This document shows positions 19,810 through 32,229 of a stretch of 64,000 nt of DNA, one piece after another (within the stretch, counting starts at the first letter, position 1; each line of letters starts with the position of its first letter). Under the pieces are notes generated by a model. The model ran no database searches. It saw only the letters and a list, made by a program, of their open reading frames with translations, and had not been told where the DNA came from. Position numbers and translations under genes: made by a program. This stretch comes from Galeruca laticollis (lineage: Eukaryota > Arthropoda > Insecta > Coleoptera > Chrysomelidae): positions 209,886,655 through 209,950,654 of the forward strand of contig OY998175.1 in the NCBI GenBank assembly GCA_963921935.1, in the 5' to 3' direction.

Positions 19810-20893
19810 ATGCCACTCGATTCGCAAAATAGGTTAGGTACAGATAGTCAAAGAGGCTCAGAAACCATGGGAGACACAAGCAACGAAGCAACGTGCCGCC
19901 CACACTGGAGGTAGCACAGGCACAACCACTAGGGGTAATCGCTGCGACTTTAGCCGATTTCACAGGTAGAGATGGGGCTAGGTACATAGAGAAACTCGAG
20001 TTAAGGGCTAAATTAGACGGGTGGACGGAATCAGAAACGCTAACATTATTGAAATTTAAACTTGCGGGCGTAGCACACGATTTTTTCAAGGCTGATCCAA
20101 GGTTAGACACAGTGTCATATTCAGAATTTAAAGAAAAATTACTACGGAAATTTGTTCCAAAAAAATCCATAGCAGATTGGTGGATGCAACTGTTTCAATG
20201 CTACCAAAGACACGATGAGGACGTAGCGTCGTTCTGCACCAGACATTCGAAGTAGGGTTTAGAAAAGACTTATTAAGGGAAGTAGGTTCTCACATTTTAC
20301 ACAAAGACGACATGACACTAGAAGAAGCGGAAGAAATAGTTAGTTGTCAAGAAACGGCGGTAACTATGACAAGCGGCAGAAACAGTAGCCAAAAAGTCGT
20401 ATTTATGAGCGAGCAACTGAGGTGCACAACGTGCGGAAGGGCGAATCACACTTCGGAGAAATGTAGGCAGAACGCGAAATGTTTATTCTGTGGCAGACAA
20501 GGGCATTAGATGGCTAATTGCAGGACGAAGGAAGCAGAAGAAACAAAAAGAGAGACAAGATGCCAAATTTGTAAAAAACAAGGACACTGGGCACCAGATT
20601 GCAGAGGAAAAGGGAACGGACCAACAGACATATGCTATTACTGTGGGAAACAAGGACATTGGACAAAATAATGTAGAAATAAAATGTTTGACAAAGCGAA
20701 CAAACGGAATAGAACAACCTCGAAGTACGATAGATACAACGACGAAAAAGCAAGTCCATGGAAAACGGAGAAAACGAGGTATCACGAGGAAAAACACGAA
20801 ACACAACAAGGAAACTACGGAGAATATAACAGACACAGAGGCGGTCTTAACAAAATAACTTTGGGAACAACGAGAGAGACAGACGACAAATAA
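19810..20893 (+). pseudogene. Gag of element C with four CCHC zinc knuckles
   Basis: The best start is ATG 19810 (MPLDSQNRLGTDSQRG), joined by a one-base shift near 19890 to the capsid-like frame (FTGRDGARYIEKLELRAK, LAGVAHDFFKADPR). A further break near 20255 leads to the nucleocapsid frame. Four CX2CX4HX4C knuckles follow at about 20423-20670: CTTCGRANHTSEKC, CLFCGRQGH.MANC, CQICKKQGHWAPDC and CYYCGKQGHWTK.C. Knuckles 2 and 4 each contain one in-frame stop (20507-20509 and near 20670). A Lys/Arg/Glu-rich tail follows. Four knuckles is more than the usual one or two in gypsy elements and implies strong RNA binding. Confidence 0.82.
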
Positions 20894-20945
20894 ACAATGA
20901 TAGAAGAGGACACTCTGCAGAAAGAGGACACACAAGTAATAAAGA

Positions 20946-23900
20946 ATGGACGAAGCATTTAAACTAGTAAGGACCACAGTTAGTCCCCCTCGGACAAGTG
21001 GCCAGGTAAATTTAACACGGAAAACAGAATTTAAAAAAACACAATGGCAGAAAACAAACCAAGAAGCTACGAATAAGTATAAGCCGAGAATGGAAAACAA
21101 TGAAAAAAAAGAAATAATGTATCACAATGAATCAACGTCGGAAATAAACGAGGACGCCCCATACATAGTAATGTTAAGGGTAAATGGTATAAACAGACCA
21201 TGTATGATAGACACAGGGGGAGCGTACTCATTAGTAAATAGGCCAATAATTAACGATGAAATAAAACAATATAGTTTGTTTAAATCTTCATTTATTTGAA
21301 CTAATGTTCAATTTAAACTTGTTGACGCGTTTCAATAACACAGTAGCTTTGTCAAAACGAATGAAGGTAAAATATAAAAATGTCTTAATATATACAGTGC
21401 TAAATATATTTACTAAGGTTAACGATGGTATTGAAAGAAATTACCTGGAAATTCATTCACTACAAACATTCCTAAGCTATCTTCTAGGTAAAGAGGTTCA
21501 ATAAAGGAGACTGATTGATATCTATTTGGTCGTTAAAGAGATTACCTGAATATTTATTTTTGTTAATCTCTAGGGCCTCTAATAAATTTAAACAAAAGGA
21601 CTTACCCACTACATGGAGAATTTCAAAATTTGGGTCGAAAATGTGTTGGTTTTCCAATAAATGATTTGAATAGTTAGAATCTAATTTTTTGTTGTCATAG
21701 CTACATTTGTGTTCCGAAATTCCAGTTTTAAAAATTCTAAAAGTTCTACCGATATAAATCACAATTGTCATTACCACATTTTAATTTATAAACTCCTGAT
21801 TTGTTTAATTTTGAAGATTCAGATTTATTATTTTCAAGAATTGCAGATTGGGAGTTAGACACAAGAATCATAGAGGAATTAACTCTAAAAGGGATAACTG
21901 GACACACAATACAGTTGTATGGATCGACAACATTGGAGATAAGCACAAATGGAATGAACTACAACATTTACGCAAAAGCCATTGCAGCAGAAGACGAAAT
22001 AATGGGAGAAATACCAGTGCTTTTAGGAAGAGATTTTCTAGAAGAACAGGAAGCAATAATATCATACAAAGGAGAACCTTCATTAGAAATATGGGAAAGA
22101 AGAATACCGTTGATAAACGCGAGGCAAGTTAAGAACACAATAGATAACGGTAGAATCACAGAAGCAAATGACCAAGTGGCAACAATAAGGAAAAAACCAG
22201 ACACTACAGAAATGAATAATTGGCAGAAATGGCTAGGAATAGTGGAAGCAATGTACAAAAGAAGGGACACAGAACATAAAACAATCGAGAGAAATGGAAA
22301 GACAACGGCAAGAGAAAATATATCAAGAGCAAATCAAAAAGACAAGCTGAGACAAAACGGCTACAGAGAAGAAAATAAAGAACTATACAGAGTGGAACAA
22401 AAAATCGACACAAAGAAAGAAACAAGTCAGGAAACAAAAGCAAACGAAGGAAGACACGGACACATAGAACAAAAGAAGAATAGTGCAGAATCAGAAACAG
22501 AGAAAAAGAAGGGAGAAACAGAAACCAGGGAGGAGAATAAAGAAACAATAACTAACAGAAATTTCACAGATGTATACATAGAAGATAGCATAACTATACC
22601 AGCACTAACCGAAGTTCACACAATTGGGACACTAAAACATACCATAAAAGGAAATACGATTGCGTGCGAAACACAGCACAAAGGACAACAGGCAATAAGA
22701 CTAGCAAATAGCATAGCAAATAACGGGAAAAAGATTCCAATTAGAATAATAAACATATCAGCACAAGAAATAAATCTAACAAAAGGAACCAAACTAGGGA
22801 AAGCATACGAATGTACAGAGGACACAGTACCACAAACAAAAACACATGACACGATCAGGAAGTTTGGCATCAAAACAGATGAATGGATCAGAAAAAAATT
22901 TGAACTAAGGCATATAGATTTAAGGTACAAGGAAGAATTAATTAAGTTAATACAAAAGTACCATCACTTATTCACGGACGACGATGAAATTCTAACAAGC
23001 ACTACAAAAGTAAAACACCACATAACCATAGAAGCAGGAAGCCAACCAATATGCAAAGCTCCATACAAAATACCATATTATCAAAGAGAAGTGCTACAAA
23101 AAGAAATAGATAGGCTACTAGAAGCAAAAGTAATCAGGACATCATCCAGCCCATGGTCAGCGCCAGTCGTATAAGTGGTGAAACAAACTCCCGAAAGAGA
23201 AGAAAAAGTGAGAATGTGCATAGACTACAGAGGACTAAATGCAGTAACAAAAAAGGAATATTACCTCCTACCAAACATATCGGATTTACTACAAGGTTAC
23301 AAAGCAGGAGGAGAAACGTTGTTCTCAGTAATTGATGTAGCAGAAGCTTACCACCAAGTAGATATGAACGAAGAAGACATTCCACTTACTGGATTTAGCA
23401 CATATCAAGGCCACTACGAATACACCAAAATGCCATTTGGACTGGTAAATGCCCCAGCAACATTCCAAAGATTCATGAACGCAACCTTAAGAGGCTTAAC
23501 GGGAATAAAATGTATGGTTTATTTGGATGACATAATCATATTTAACTATGCAGGAGAAAAGGACCATTTAGGAAAATTAGAAAAAGTATTCAATAAATTA
23601 ACAGAAGCAAACATTAAACTGAAACCAAAGAAATGCAATTTTATGTTAAAGGAAGTGAAATATTTAGGACATATCATCTCACAAGAAGGAGTAGCTTCAG
23701 ATCCACAGAAATTGGAGGCAGTACACAAATACACCCTACCGAAAAACGTAAAAGGAGTCAGAGGTTTCTTAGGACTAGTAAATTGGTACAGACGTTTTAT
23801 ACCAAACATAACCGAATTAGCAGCACCATTAGTAGACCTAACCAAAAAAGACACACCATTCAAAATCTCAGAGGAAGTAATTGAGGCAATGGACCAACTA

Positions 23901-26451
23901 AAAGAATCGCTAACGTCAGACAAAGTTCTTATCTTCCCAGATTTCTCCAAACCTTTCATCTTATCGACAAATGCATCGAACATAGGTGTAGGAGCAATAC
24001 TAAGCCAAATAAGGGACGGTAGAGAAAGACCAATAGCATATGCGAGCAGGACACTAAGTAGAGCAGAAACAAATTACTCAACGACCGAAAAAGAACTTCT
24101 AGGAGTGATTTTCGCCATTAAAACATTCAGATGCTACATTTACGGGACAAAATTCACAATCATCACAGATCACAGAGCATTAAAATGGGTACTCGCACTG
24201 AAAGATCCAAATTCGAGACTAACACGATGGGCCTTAACCTTAGCAGAATACAACTTCGAAGTAGTCCACAGAGTAGGACGAAAACACGGAAACGCAGACG
24301 CACTAAGTAGAATGTTCGACAAAACGTGCAACTACATAGAAACGTCATACGAAGATTACTTACAATACATAACGGAAAACGAATTACCAGCAAAAGACAA
24401 AATACTAGGGAAAGAAGGAAAGTTAGTATCCATACAAGATGAACAATCGATGGTACTATTTACAGCCAAAAATAAGCCAAGCCAAGATCCATTGATAAAG
24501 GAAATAGAAGCCACATATAATTTACCGGACGTCACACAGAACCGAATGGAAGAAATTAAAGAATGGGACACGATAGACACAAAATTCCACATAGGGGTAA
24601 ACAGAGCAGCGGTGAAGGAAGAAACTTCTTATGAAATTATGTGGAGCATTATACAACAGTTGAAGGCACTATGCGAGGAAAACAAAGAGGAAAGTATAAC
24701 CTTCATAGCAAGCGAAGAACAAATCCCAAGACTTTGTTGGGACGAAATTACTAAAATGATCCAATTTACATTTTACGGAGTACCCACCAAAATAATCATT
24801 CTACGACCAGATAACACAGGGGAAACAAGGAAAATTTGCGCGATAGAAATAGAAGAAGATTGGTAGCCAATATGGGACAAAGGCATGCTGAAAAAAGCAC
24901 AAAAATGAGGTGAATTCTGCAACAACACCTTACAACAAATGGACAAGGACGACAAAACAAATATAAAATACTACATCGACAAAGAAGGTATTTTCAACAG
25001 ACAAGAACAGGAAGAAAATAGGGATCAACTGGTAATACCGAGAAGCTACATCACCAAAGTGATAGAAGACTTTCATGACTCACCCATATACTGTCATCAA
25101 GGACAACAGAAAACATTATTGGCAATAAAGAGACGTTGTTTTTGGCCAACGATGAGAACCGACATAATAAACTACTGCAAACAATGCGACGCATGCAACA
25201 GACGAAAGACGTCACCACACTTCAAGAAAGCTCCATTACAAAAATTTACAAAAGTTTACAGAACCATGGGAAATAACCTCTATGGACATAGTATGCCCAC
25301 TACTAACCTCAAGCGAAGGAAACAAATACCTACTAACATTTCAAGACCATTTTACCAAATACTGTGAAGCAATTCCGTTACCAGATCAGAAAGCAGATAC
25401 AGTAGCAAGAGCAATCGTGGAACAAATAATATCCAGACACGGAACACCCTAGAAACTGTTAACAGATAGAGGAACAAATTTCATGTCAGAATTAATGCAG
25501 GAAACATGCAAGCTACTAAACATAAAAAGGCTACACACGGCAAGTTATGCACTAACGTCAAACGGTCAAATAGAAAGACTACACAGAGTACTGAAAGACA
25601 TGTTAGCACACTACATAGCACCAGATCAACGAGATTGGGACATATGGATACCATACGTACTTATAGCATACAGAGGAAGCGTACACACTTCAACAGGATA
25701 CAGCCCATATTTCTTACTACACGGAAGAGACGAATCATTACCATTCGAAAAATTCATCACACCTAAAAGAATCAAATACGACATCGATAACAATTACGTT
25801 TCGGAATTAGAAGCTAGATTAAGTCAAGTATACAAGACAGCACTGAAAAACACAGAGAAAGATAAAGAAGAAAGGATAGCCAGATATAACGAAAAAACAG
25901 CACTAAGAGAATTTGCACCAGGAGATTTAGTATATCTACTCGACATAAGCACGAAAGTAGGAAAATCAAAGAAATTACAAAACCAATGGACAGGACCTTT
26001 CGAAGTAACAGATAAGGTAGGGTCGGTTACATATCAAATCATTTCACAAAAAGGGAAGAAGACACAAATAGTACACATCAACAGAATAAACACATACCAC
26101 GGAAAAATAGAGGACAAGGAACATAAGATACTACAAGATATAGATAACTTGGAAAGTATAGAATAGATAGAGGAAATACACGATCAGAATGAAAATGAAG
26201 TAGATCCAGCAAAAGTAGCAGCACTACCATTATGGTCAACATACGAGAATCTACAACCACAAAGAAACAAACCATCATCCCAAACCAGACAGAAAGGAAA
26301 TAGAACAGAACAAAGACCACACTTCTCACTACGACCCCCACCGGAGATAAGACGCTCTGCCAGAGCGAGAAACAGGATACAAAGTACACCCAGTTACACA
26401 AAAACATTGAATGCCGAAAAGCGACTAACACAGAATACAGAACAGAGATAG
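20946..26451 (+). pseudogene. Pro-pol of element C: protease, RT, RNase H, integrase
   Basis: The protease active site is CMIDTGGAYS near 21208-21237. The protease is interrupted by a foreign fragment (21274-21836) and resumes with ..VLLGRDFL. RT starts with SSSPWSAPVV, and TAA at 23172-23174 follows. RT then has the catalytic VYLDDIIIF at about 23518, and connection FLGLVNWYRRFI. RNase H reads LSTNASNIGVGA, where the usual aspartate is asparagine, then ITDHRALKW. Integrase has H2C2 (CKQCDAC), D in SMDIVCPL, D in LLTDRGTNF, and E in SNGQIERLH. Breaks: TAG 24864-24866, TGA near 24906, a shift near 25255 beside a duplicated AAAATTTACAAAAGTTTACA, TAG 25450-25452 and TAG 26164-26166. Confidence 0.88.
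21274..21836 (-). mobile_element. Penelope-like element 3' fragment inserted in the protease of element C
   Basis: On the minus strand this piece encodes the end of a Penelope-like element: SGVYKLKCGNDNCDLY, then YIGRTFRIFKTGISEHK, which is a GIY-YIG endonuclease core, and a C-terminal NQSPLLNLF. A one-base shift separates the first two blocks near 21775. The protease reading resumes at 21837. Boundaries are estimated from where each protein stops; I found no clear target duplication. Confidence 0.78.
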
Positions 26452-27224
26452 ACGAATAACTATAAAAGAAACAAGACCAAAATAAGTACCAGATGGGTAG
26501 CGATGAGCTTGAAACGACGTAACTAATACGTTACAATCAAGCATACATGTATATATTAGTTCATATTATTGATTCAAACAGATTTACGGGTTCAATTCAT
26601 AGGTTAATTCAAAGTAAGGGAATAGGAATAATTAAGCAAGTTACGAATCGTAACAGACTAATGAATAAAAGACCATAAATCACTATAAACAAGTAAATAG
26701 GCGAAGGATGGTAATACGATTAATTAAATGATTTCACACAAGTAAGTTCTTTTTCAATTCAAAAATACAAGGGAACTACAAAAGTATTTAAATATAAGAT
26801 AAATAATGGGGAAACAAGCTCACGGTCATAAGTTTTAGGAATATTTTTTTCTCTTCAAAGAGAAGAACTCAATTGACAGTCCTAATAAGTGTAAAGCTCG
26901 GTCAAGTGAGGAAATGTCATATAAATATGACAAAATTGTAGGGAACATAGTATTGTAAAAAAAAACGTTTGTAACAAAGAAATGTTTAGAAATATTTGTA
27001 AGAAAGATAAGTTGTATTAACAATTGTAAATGTTTGAAAAGATATACCAAATCAATGGCACGACACTGTATTATCCTGACCTGGGCTACATATAGCAGAC
27101 GAACTAATCGCGTATCAGTTATATCGAAAAAAAGTCATTCAAAAGTGCGCGGAAACAGAAAAAACGCGAGTGAAAAAATGGACATACAAGCTATTCAACG
27201 GAACGAGATGAATCTACAAAAAGT
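26452..27224 (+). other. Spacer between pol and env-like gene of element C
   Basis: I recognise no domain here. The composition changes near 26740-27040 from A-rich plus-strand coding style to ordinary AT-rich DNA, so part may be a later insertion. Confidence 0.4.
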
Positions 27225-28408
27225 ATGGTCAGGCGTAGTAAAAGTAACAAAATTCTAGAAGTATGGCAAACAGAACACCCACGAATTGTCATAATACTTC
27301 AAAACACACAAAAATTACATCCGGCAATGCCAATTCTAACACAAAATGTCGATCTAATGAATTATGTAAATAGTGAACTACTCTATATTGAACAAGCATA
27401 TAAACGAGACGTAAACATGCTTAACACAGATACAATACACTGAAGATGCTTAACGAAACGAGAAATACTCAAAAATAGACTGCTAATGGCACACACACTA
27501 CCTAATGCAGTCAGCCAACTAATGGAAAATGAACCTGGACACATAGGCAGAGTATTAGGCGAAGTACTTTATATCATAAAATGCATACCAGTAACAGGTG
27601 AGATAAGAAGAACAAGCAGATGTTACAACGAACTACCAATAAAAGTAAACAACGAAACAAAATTTATGGCTCCACTAACCAGAATAATACAAAACCACGC
27701 AGAAAGATAGTATGCAATAACATGATACCACCATTTTATTTTATAGATGATCAATGGATAGGTCTAACGCCACATGCCACAATAGCCAACCAAGCAAAAA
27801 CAATGAAAGTAGAAGAAGAAATAAACCTCCATTTCGACCCCATTCAACCACTAGGAGCGAAGGGTCTGTACACGCAAGAAGAAGTCAATGTAGCACAAAG
27901 AGCCCTCACGTTCGGGACAGAGAGAAAAGCAGTAGAAAACATAATTACTCGCAGAGCAGCGGGAATGAATGACAACAGTCAAGTCTACACCGTATCAAAC
28001 ATATTTGATACAAAATAAATCAATAACCTCGCAGAATCCACCCTAAAACACACATGGGCATGGTTCACAGAATTAGGTTCAGTCATAAGTGGAATAATTG
28101 GAATATACTTCACATTTCAAACCATCAAATATATAGCAGGCACCATACTAAATGGAATTCGTATCCACCAAATAATAGGATGCAGTATAGCACTAATAGG
28201 CAGAATATGGGACTCCCTAACGGCATGGATAATTCACTCACATCAGACGAGGAAACCAGAGGAGGAAACAATAGAGATGGACCAAATAACGCAGCAAGAG
28301 ACGAGCCACACAAGGTCACAGCATTGGACAGACAGAAGTCGCCAGATGAACGATCTATTGAGCAACAGTGTCGCGAGTGTAAACGATAGCGGCCTAGGTC
28401 AGGAATAA
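27225..28408 (+). pseudogene. Env-like gene of element C
   Basis: The frame from 27225 continues to 27708 with one stop (TGA 27441-27443), then shifts frame near 27700 and runs to 28408 with one more stop (TAA 28016-28018). It lies between pol and the polypurine tract, the standard place for env. Visible features are a cysteine-bearing ectodomain with RCYNELPI and PPFYFIDDQW, one predicted membrane segment (SVISGIIGIYFTFQTIKYIA) and a polar tail of about 75 residues. It would be a membrane glycoprotein for entry in an intact relative. I could not assign it to a glycoprotein class from the sequence alone. It is not the same type as the env relic at 38830-51345. Confidence 0.68.
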
Positions 28409-28624
28409 AAAGGGCAATAGCGTAAAAATTGCCAAAAACAGTGCCGATCATAAATAATGAGAAAATGTAACACAAATATGTAAAATGTATAAAAATGTAA
28501 CACTGATTTTAAGATTTTAGGTCGCTATTGTATGCCGACGGCCACACATAAATTGAGGGCGGAATATAGATGTACAGGGATTTTAAAGAAAAAGTATTGG
28601 ACCAGCGAGGTCGCAATATTTTTA

Positions 28625-28639
28625 CAAAGGGGGAAGTAA
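28625..28639 (+). other. Polypurine tract of element C
   Basis: CAAAGGGGGAAGTAA immediately precedes the LTR start TGTAATAAA, as expected for the plus-strand primer. Confidence 0.75.
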
Positions 28640-29123
28640 TGTAATAAATACGAATACCAAAGAGATAAATTTGATGTAGAAAATTTCAGAACACACGGTA
28701 AAACATATTTTATTTCAAATCAAAATAAAAAAATAGAATGCGACCCACATTTTGTTTAGAAAAATGATACGAAACCAAAACAGCTTTGAACAAATAAAAC
28801 ATTTTACTAGGTCAAAGCGAAATAATTGTTTTGAATACAATTATTTGATAACGTAAAATTTAGGACGCTTCAAAACATAAAAAGTTGATTTTGCAATTCA
28901 ACAAAAAAAACCCAAACCTAATTCGGGGGGATAGTAAAAACCAAGTGCAGAGAGCGGCAGCAGACAGACAGTGTCGGGGCGAAGACGCGAAGGGAAAAGT
29001 CCTTTCCCTGTCACGGTAACGGATATCAGTTTTTTTTAGTGTTATCGGTTTCAGAGGTAAAGTTCTCTCCGTTGTGTCAGGGTGTAATAGGGATACTTAG
29101 ATATCCTTGACGGTGAACACTGA
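28640..29123 (+). repeat. 3' LTR of element C, truncated
   Basis: About 484 bp match the start of the 5' LTR with small differences. Similarity stops at GGTGAACACTG, after which non-LTR sequence begins. Confidence 0.88.
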
Positions 29124-29400
29124 ATTTTTGTACTTGCAACCATTTTCACGACAAGGGTATTTTTTCAATACATGTGTTTAGAGTAGATATAAAAGATTCA
29201 GTAATTTCATCTATATCATTATTTATATTGATCATGCTCCAATCTTGTGCTTTCACCTCATTTCTCAAAATTTTGAAATTTATAAATTTTTCATATATAG
29301 GTAAACTTTTTACAGGCTGCTGAGAATTCGAAAAAAACTTGAATGTTGAAACTATTGCATCATGATCTGTTGGATCATACATAAGAATGAATGATTATAT
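29124..29400 (-). pseudogene. Fragment of a non-LTR retrotransposon (endonuclease end and linker)
   Basis: On the minus strand the piece reads YDPTDHDAIVSTFKFF, the SDH-type end of an apurinic-like endonuclease, and continues into a linker (IDEITESFISTLNTCIEKIP). The equivalent linker of another element lies at 61590-61895 (minus), so they may be related. The fragment starts exactly where the 3' LTR of element C ends. Confidence 0.6.
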
Positions 29401-29774
29401 TCTACTGAATGTGGAAATCCCGTATGTTACCCCATAGATAGTATAAAATTGACACCCCATATAAATTGAAGCCTAAGTCAATATTAGAGAATCGTTAAGC
29501 AACGTTGACACATAAATTTGTTTTATGGCCTTTTAAGGTACTTAGAAACGAACAATTTTCACTTTTTTTTTCAAAACTAAGGACTTATTGGGTAAAACAG
29601 CCTAAAAACCTTATTGTTTTTAAAGAAATCATATTTTTATTCTGAATAACACAAGAATAATATAATGTAGGAGCCTTCTTACCAAAACTGGAACTTAAAC
29701 TAGGAATTGCAACTTAAAAACATACAAACTAAATTTTGGTACGTGACTTTGGCAAGGTAACAATACTTACTAAG
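29401..29774. other. Short unassigned stretch
   Basis: No gene or repeat is recognised. It may contain one end of the pogo/Tigger element that follows, but I found no clear inverted repeat. Confidence 0.4.
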
Positions 29775-31788
29775 CTAATAAATGTTGGGGACTCCACTAA
29801 TGTGGGGCGCTTTAAAAAAATTTATTCCTCTATTTATCGTCAGTTCGTCAATAATTGCAACTACTGCATTTAATAATACCGACTCTGTGTCCTCAACACC
29901 AGGATATACAAAATACAAACCCTTTTTACGTAAAAAGTTAACCTTAATATCGCCATCCTTTACTTGTACAACCTTTCCTAAGTAATGAATGATATCTTTT
30001 TACCCAGGATATTTAACGACCATCCAATTCCCAAGTTTAACGTTTTGAATTTCAGCATGGGTACTTCTTTCACTGTTGTTTTTATCAGCCTCAATTACCC
30101 CATTTTCTCCTTCTTCTTCAATTATCTCATTCTCAACTTGTTCATTTTCTGCAGTGATCAAATCTTTAAAATCATCCGGCTCATTGTCACTGTTATCATC
30201 ACAAATTACCTCACTTTTTGACGAACTGGAGCTAGGTTCTTGTGCCTTTCTTTTCTTTTTGTTTGCAATGGTTGCTTTTGGTATTGATTTTTTTTTGAGA
30301 TTGCTTTTCTTCTTCCTTTTCACGAAGTCTATTTAAAACATCTTTGTGTGTTAGGCTTTCAGCAAATTTTATGTTTACTCTGTTTTTCTTCCGAACGGTC
30401 GATTTTTTGTGTGTTTTAGTCCTTAGGACTGACAAAATTGAATTTGCTAAACTTGTTTTAATATCTTCTAGTGTAGAAGGACAGGGTGTCTATTCTGTTA
30501 TTTTATTCCTTATGTTGTAAGATGTCGACGGCAATTGGCTATTTTCCCCTGATTCCCCAGAAGATGTGGATGGCATCTGAGCAGAATCCTCGTCGTTAAC
30601 AATGTGTGCCATCTGAGATTTTTTTGTAATTTTTTCTAAAGACAAAGGGTAAATGCCCGACCCATCAAAGCCACCTACTGCGTTACTTTTGGACAAACTT
30701 GGAGTGTTGGACAATGTTTTCATTAAAGAAGGGAATACAATTTTATCGACACTTGTATAACACGTTTCTTGATAAAAATCTCGAAATATTTTTCTCCAAG
30801 ACGCCTTAACCGATTTGTAAACGCCAACATCCAGACGCTGAACTAAATAGGACGTGTGAGCTGGTAAACAGAATACTTCGATATTATGTTTTTCGGCTGT
30901 TTCTACAAAGTCCAAAGATAAATGTGAGTTATACCCATCCGAAATAAGAAGCTTAGTACCCTGTTAATCTGAAATTGAAGGAATAAAACAGTTAGTAAAC
31001 CAATCAAAAAACTGAAGGGACTCCATCCAACCAGACGGTGAAAAATTATAACGACAATTCTCCGGTCCGTCCACACACCAAGTGGAATACAGGTGAAGTA
31101 CTTTGTAGTTGATAAACATTGGTAAGAAGTCTCCAACAGCATTGCAACACATAACGACCGTGTACCTAGCTTTTGTGACGCTACCGACTAATTTGTTTGG
31201 ATTTCGGCTACCCCTTCTGCACAATACTTTCAGGACACCCACATCGGTTTGAAAACCAATCTCATCACAGTTAAAGATGTTCTGTGGCTCTTTATCTAAA
31301 CCGAAACGCGAATAGACAGCTTGCAATTTATTATAACAATCTTCCATTACCTCCCGTGACCCCGCTACAGCTCTATTCTTGGGAAGATTTTGAGCTACTC
31401 GTTCTTTAAACCATCTTTTTTCGAACATCATGCACCAATCAATACCTGGCATCCCAATGCGGAGCGGATTCGGTCGATCAAGTTTTTGCACGTAGTCTTG
31501 CACACTTCTTTGGAGTTGTAGTCGGTCGAATCCATAGCCCCATTTGCCAAGCTTAACTAACGTATTCGCCAACATTTTATAGGTTAAAACTGTAAGATGT
31601 CCAACAGCTTCACACTTAAATCCTTTAAAATGGTTCATTAAAGTAGTCCGGTTTATGCCATAATGTTGAGTGGTTGCCTTAAAGCTGTTACCATTTCTAA
31701 CTGCTTGCAGAACTTTTCGCATAGCCTCGTGATCATAGAACTTGTACTTTAGAATATTAGGACGCCTGGGTTTCTTTGTGCGTGCCAT
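29775..31788 (-). pseudogene. pogo/Tigger-type transposase, copy 1
   Basis: The minus frame starts at ATG 31786-31788 (MARTKKPRRPN). The N-terminus has a psq-type helix-turn-helix (MRKVLQAVRNGNSFKATTQ, YGINRTTLMNHFKG). A CENP-B-like second DNA-binding part follows (GMPGIDWCMMFEKRW), then the DDE_1 core with NCDEIGFQTD, ISDGYNSHLS and PAHTSYLVQRLDVGVY. The C-terminus is acidic and lysine-rich and ends in a domain seen in these transposases (GNWMVVKYPG, VNFLRKKGLYFVYPG). Breaks: TAA 30964-30966, TAG 30490-30492, a shift near 30290 in a poly-T run, and a stop near 29998. About 270 N-terminal residues are unbroken. The role was cut-and-paste transposition at TA sites. Confidence 0.85.
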
Positions 31789-32229
31789 CTACAAAAAATT
31801 TTGAGTGTCAAAGTTAGCCTAAGGATTACATTGTCAGTGTCAATGTTGGACTAGGGGCTAACATTGACACTGTCAAATATAACCTTAGATTAATTTTCAT
31901 AAAAAAAATGTTTAGTTTTACAAAATCACTAAGTGATACAAAAACTGATTTGTAATATTAAAAGTTGAGCTTAAATTACCTATAACACCAAAACTTCGGG
32001 CCTGTTGACTCAAAATTCACAAAGTTTTCTATGCAAATATTGGGAGGACGTTAAACATCAGCTGTTAAAAGCCGCCGTTATGAATCCACAGGTTGCTGCG
32101 GAACATGCACATTACGTCTATACAAAGCCTTCGAATGCTAATAGACCACCATAAAGAGAAAATAGTATGGCTACCAATGTAGTTACATTTTTGATTAGAA
32201 TTAGAAATTGAGTCAACGTTATACCAATG
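31789..32229. other. Unassigned stretch with short inverted phrase
   Basis: I see no gene. Near 31830-31880 GTGTCAATGTT and AACATTGACAC form an inverted repeat around a short loop, possibly part of the end of the adjacent pogo/Tigger element. Confidence 0.4.

Larger units (their letters stand above)
16231..29123 (+). mobile_element. Ty3/gypsy LTR retrotransposon C with env-like gene, 3' LTR truncated
   Basis: The sequence starting TGTAATAAATACGAATACC at 16231 recurs at 28640 directly after a purine-rich tract, which marks the LTR starts. Between them lie a long structured leader, gag (19810-20893), pro-pol (20946-26451) and an env-like gene (27225-28408). The 3' LTR is cut off at 29123 after about 484 bp, where a non-LTR fragment begins. 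Several stops and shifts break the genes, and a Penelope-like fragment sits in the protease. The large size, multiple knuckles and env suggest an Osvaldo-like or related env-bearing gypsy lineage, which I infer only loosely. Confidence 0.88.

Noticed and set aside
20483..21100. Cys/Phe/Leu-rich open frame on the minus strand of gag C
   Set aside because: It mirrors A-rich plus-strand codons of the nucleocapsid region; the zinc knuckles on the plus strand are decisive.
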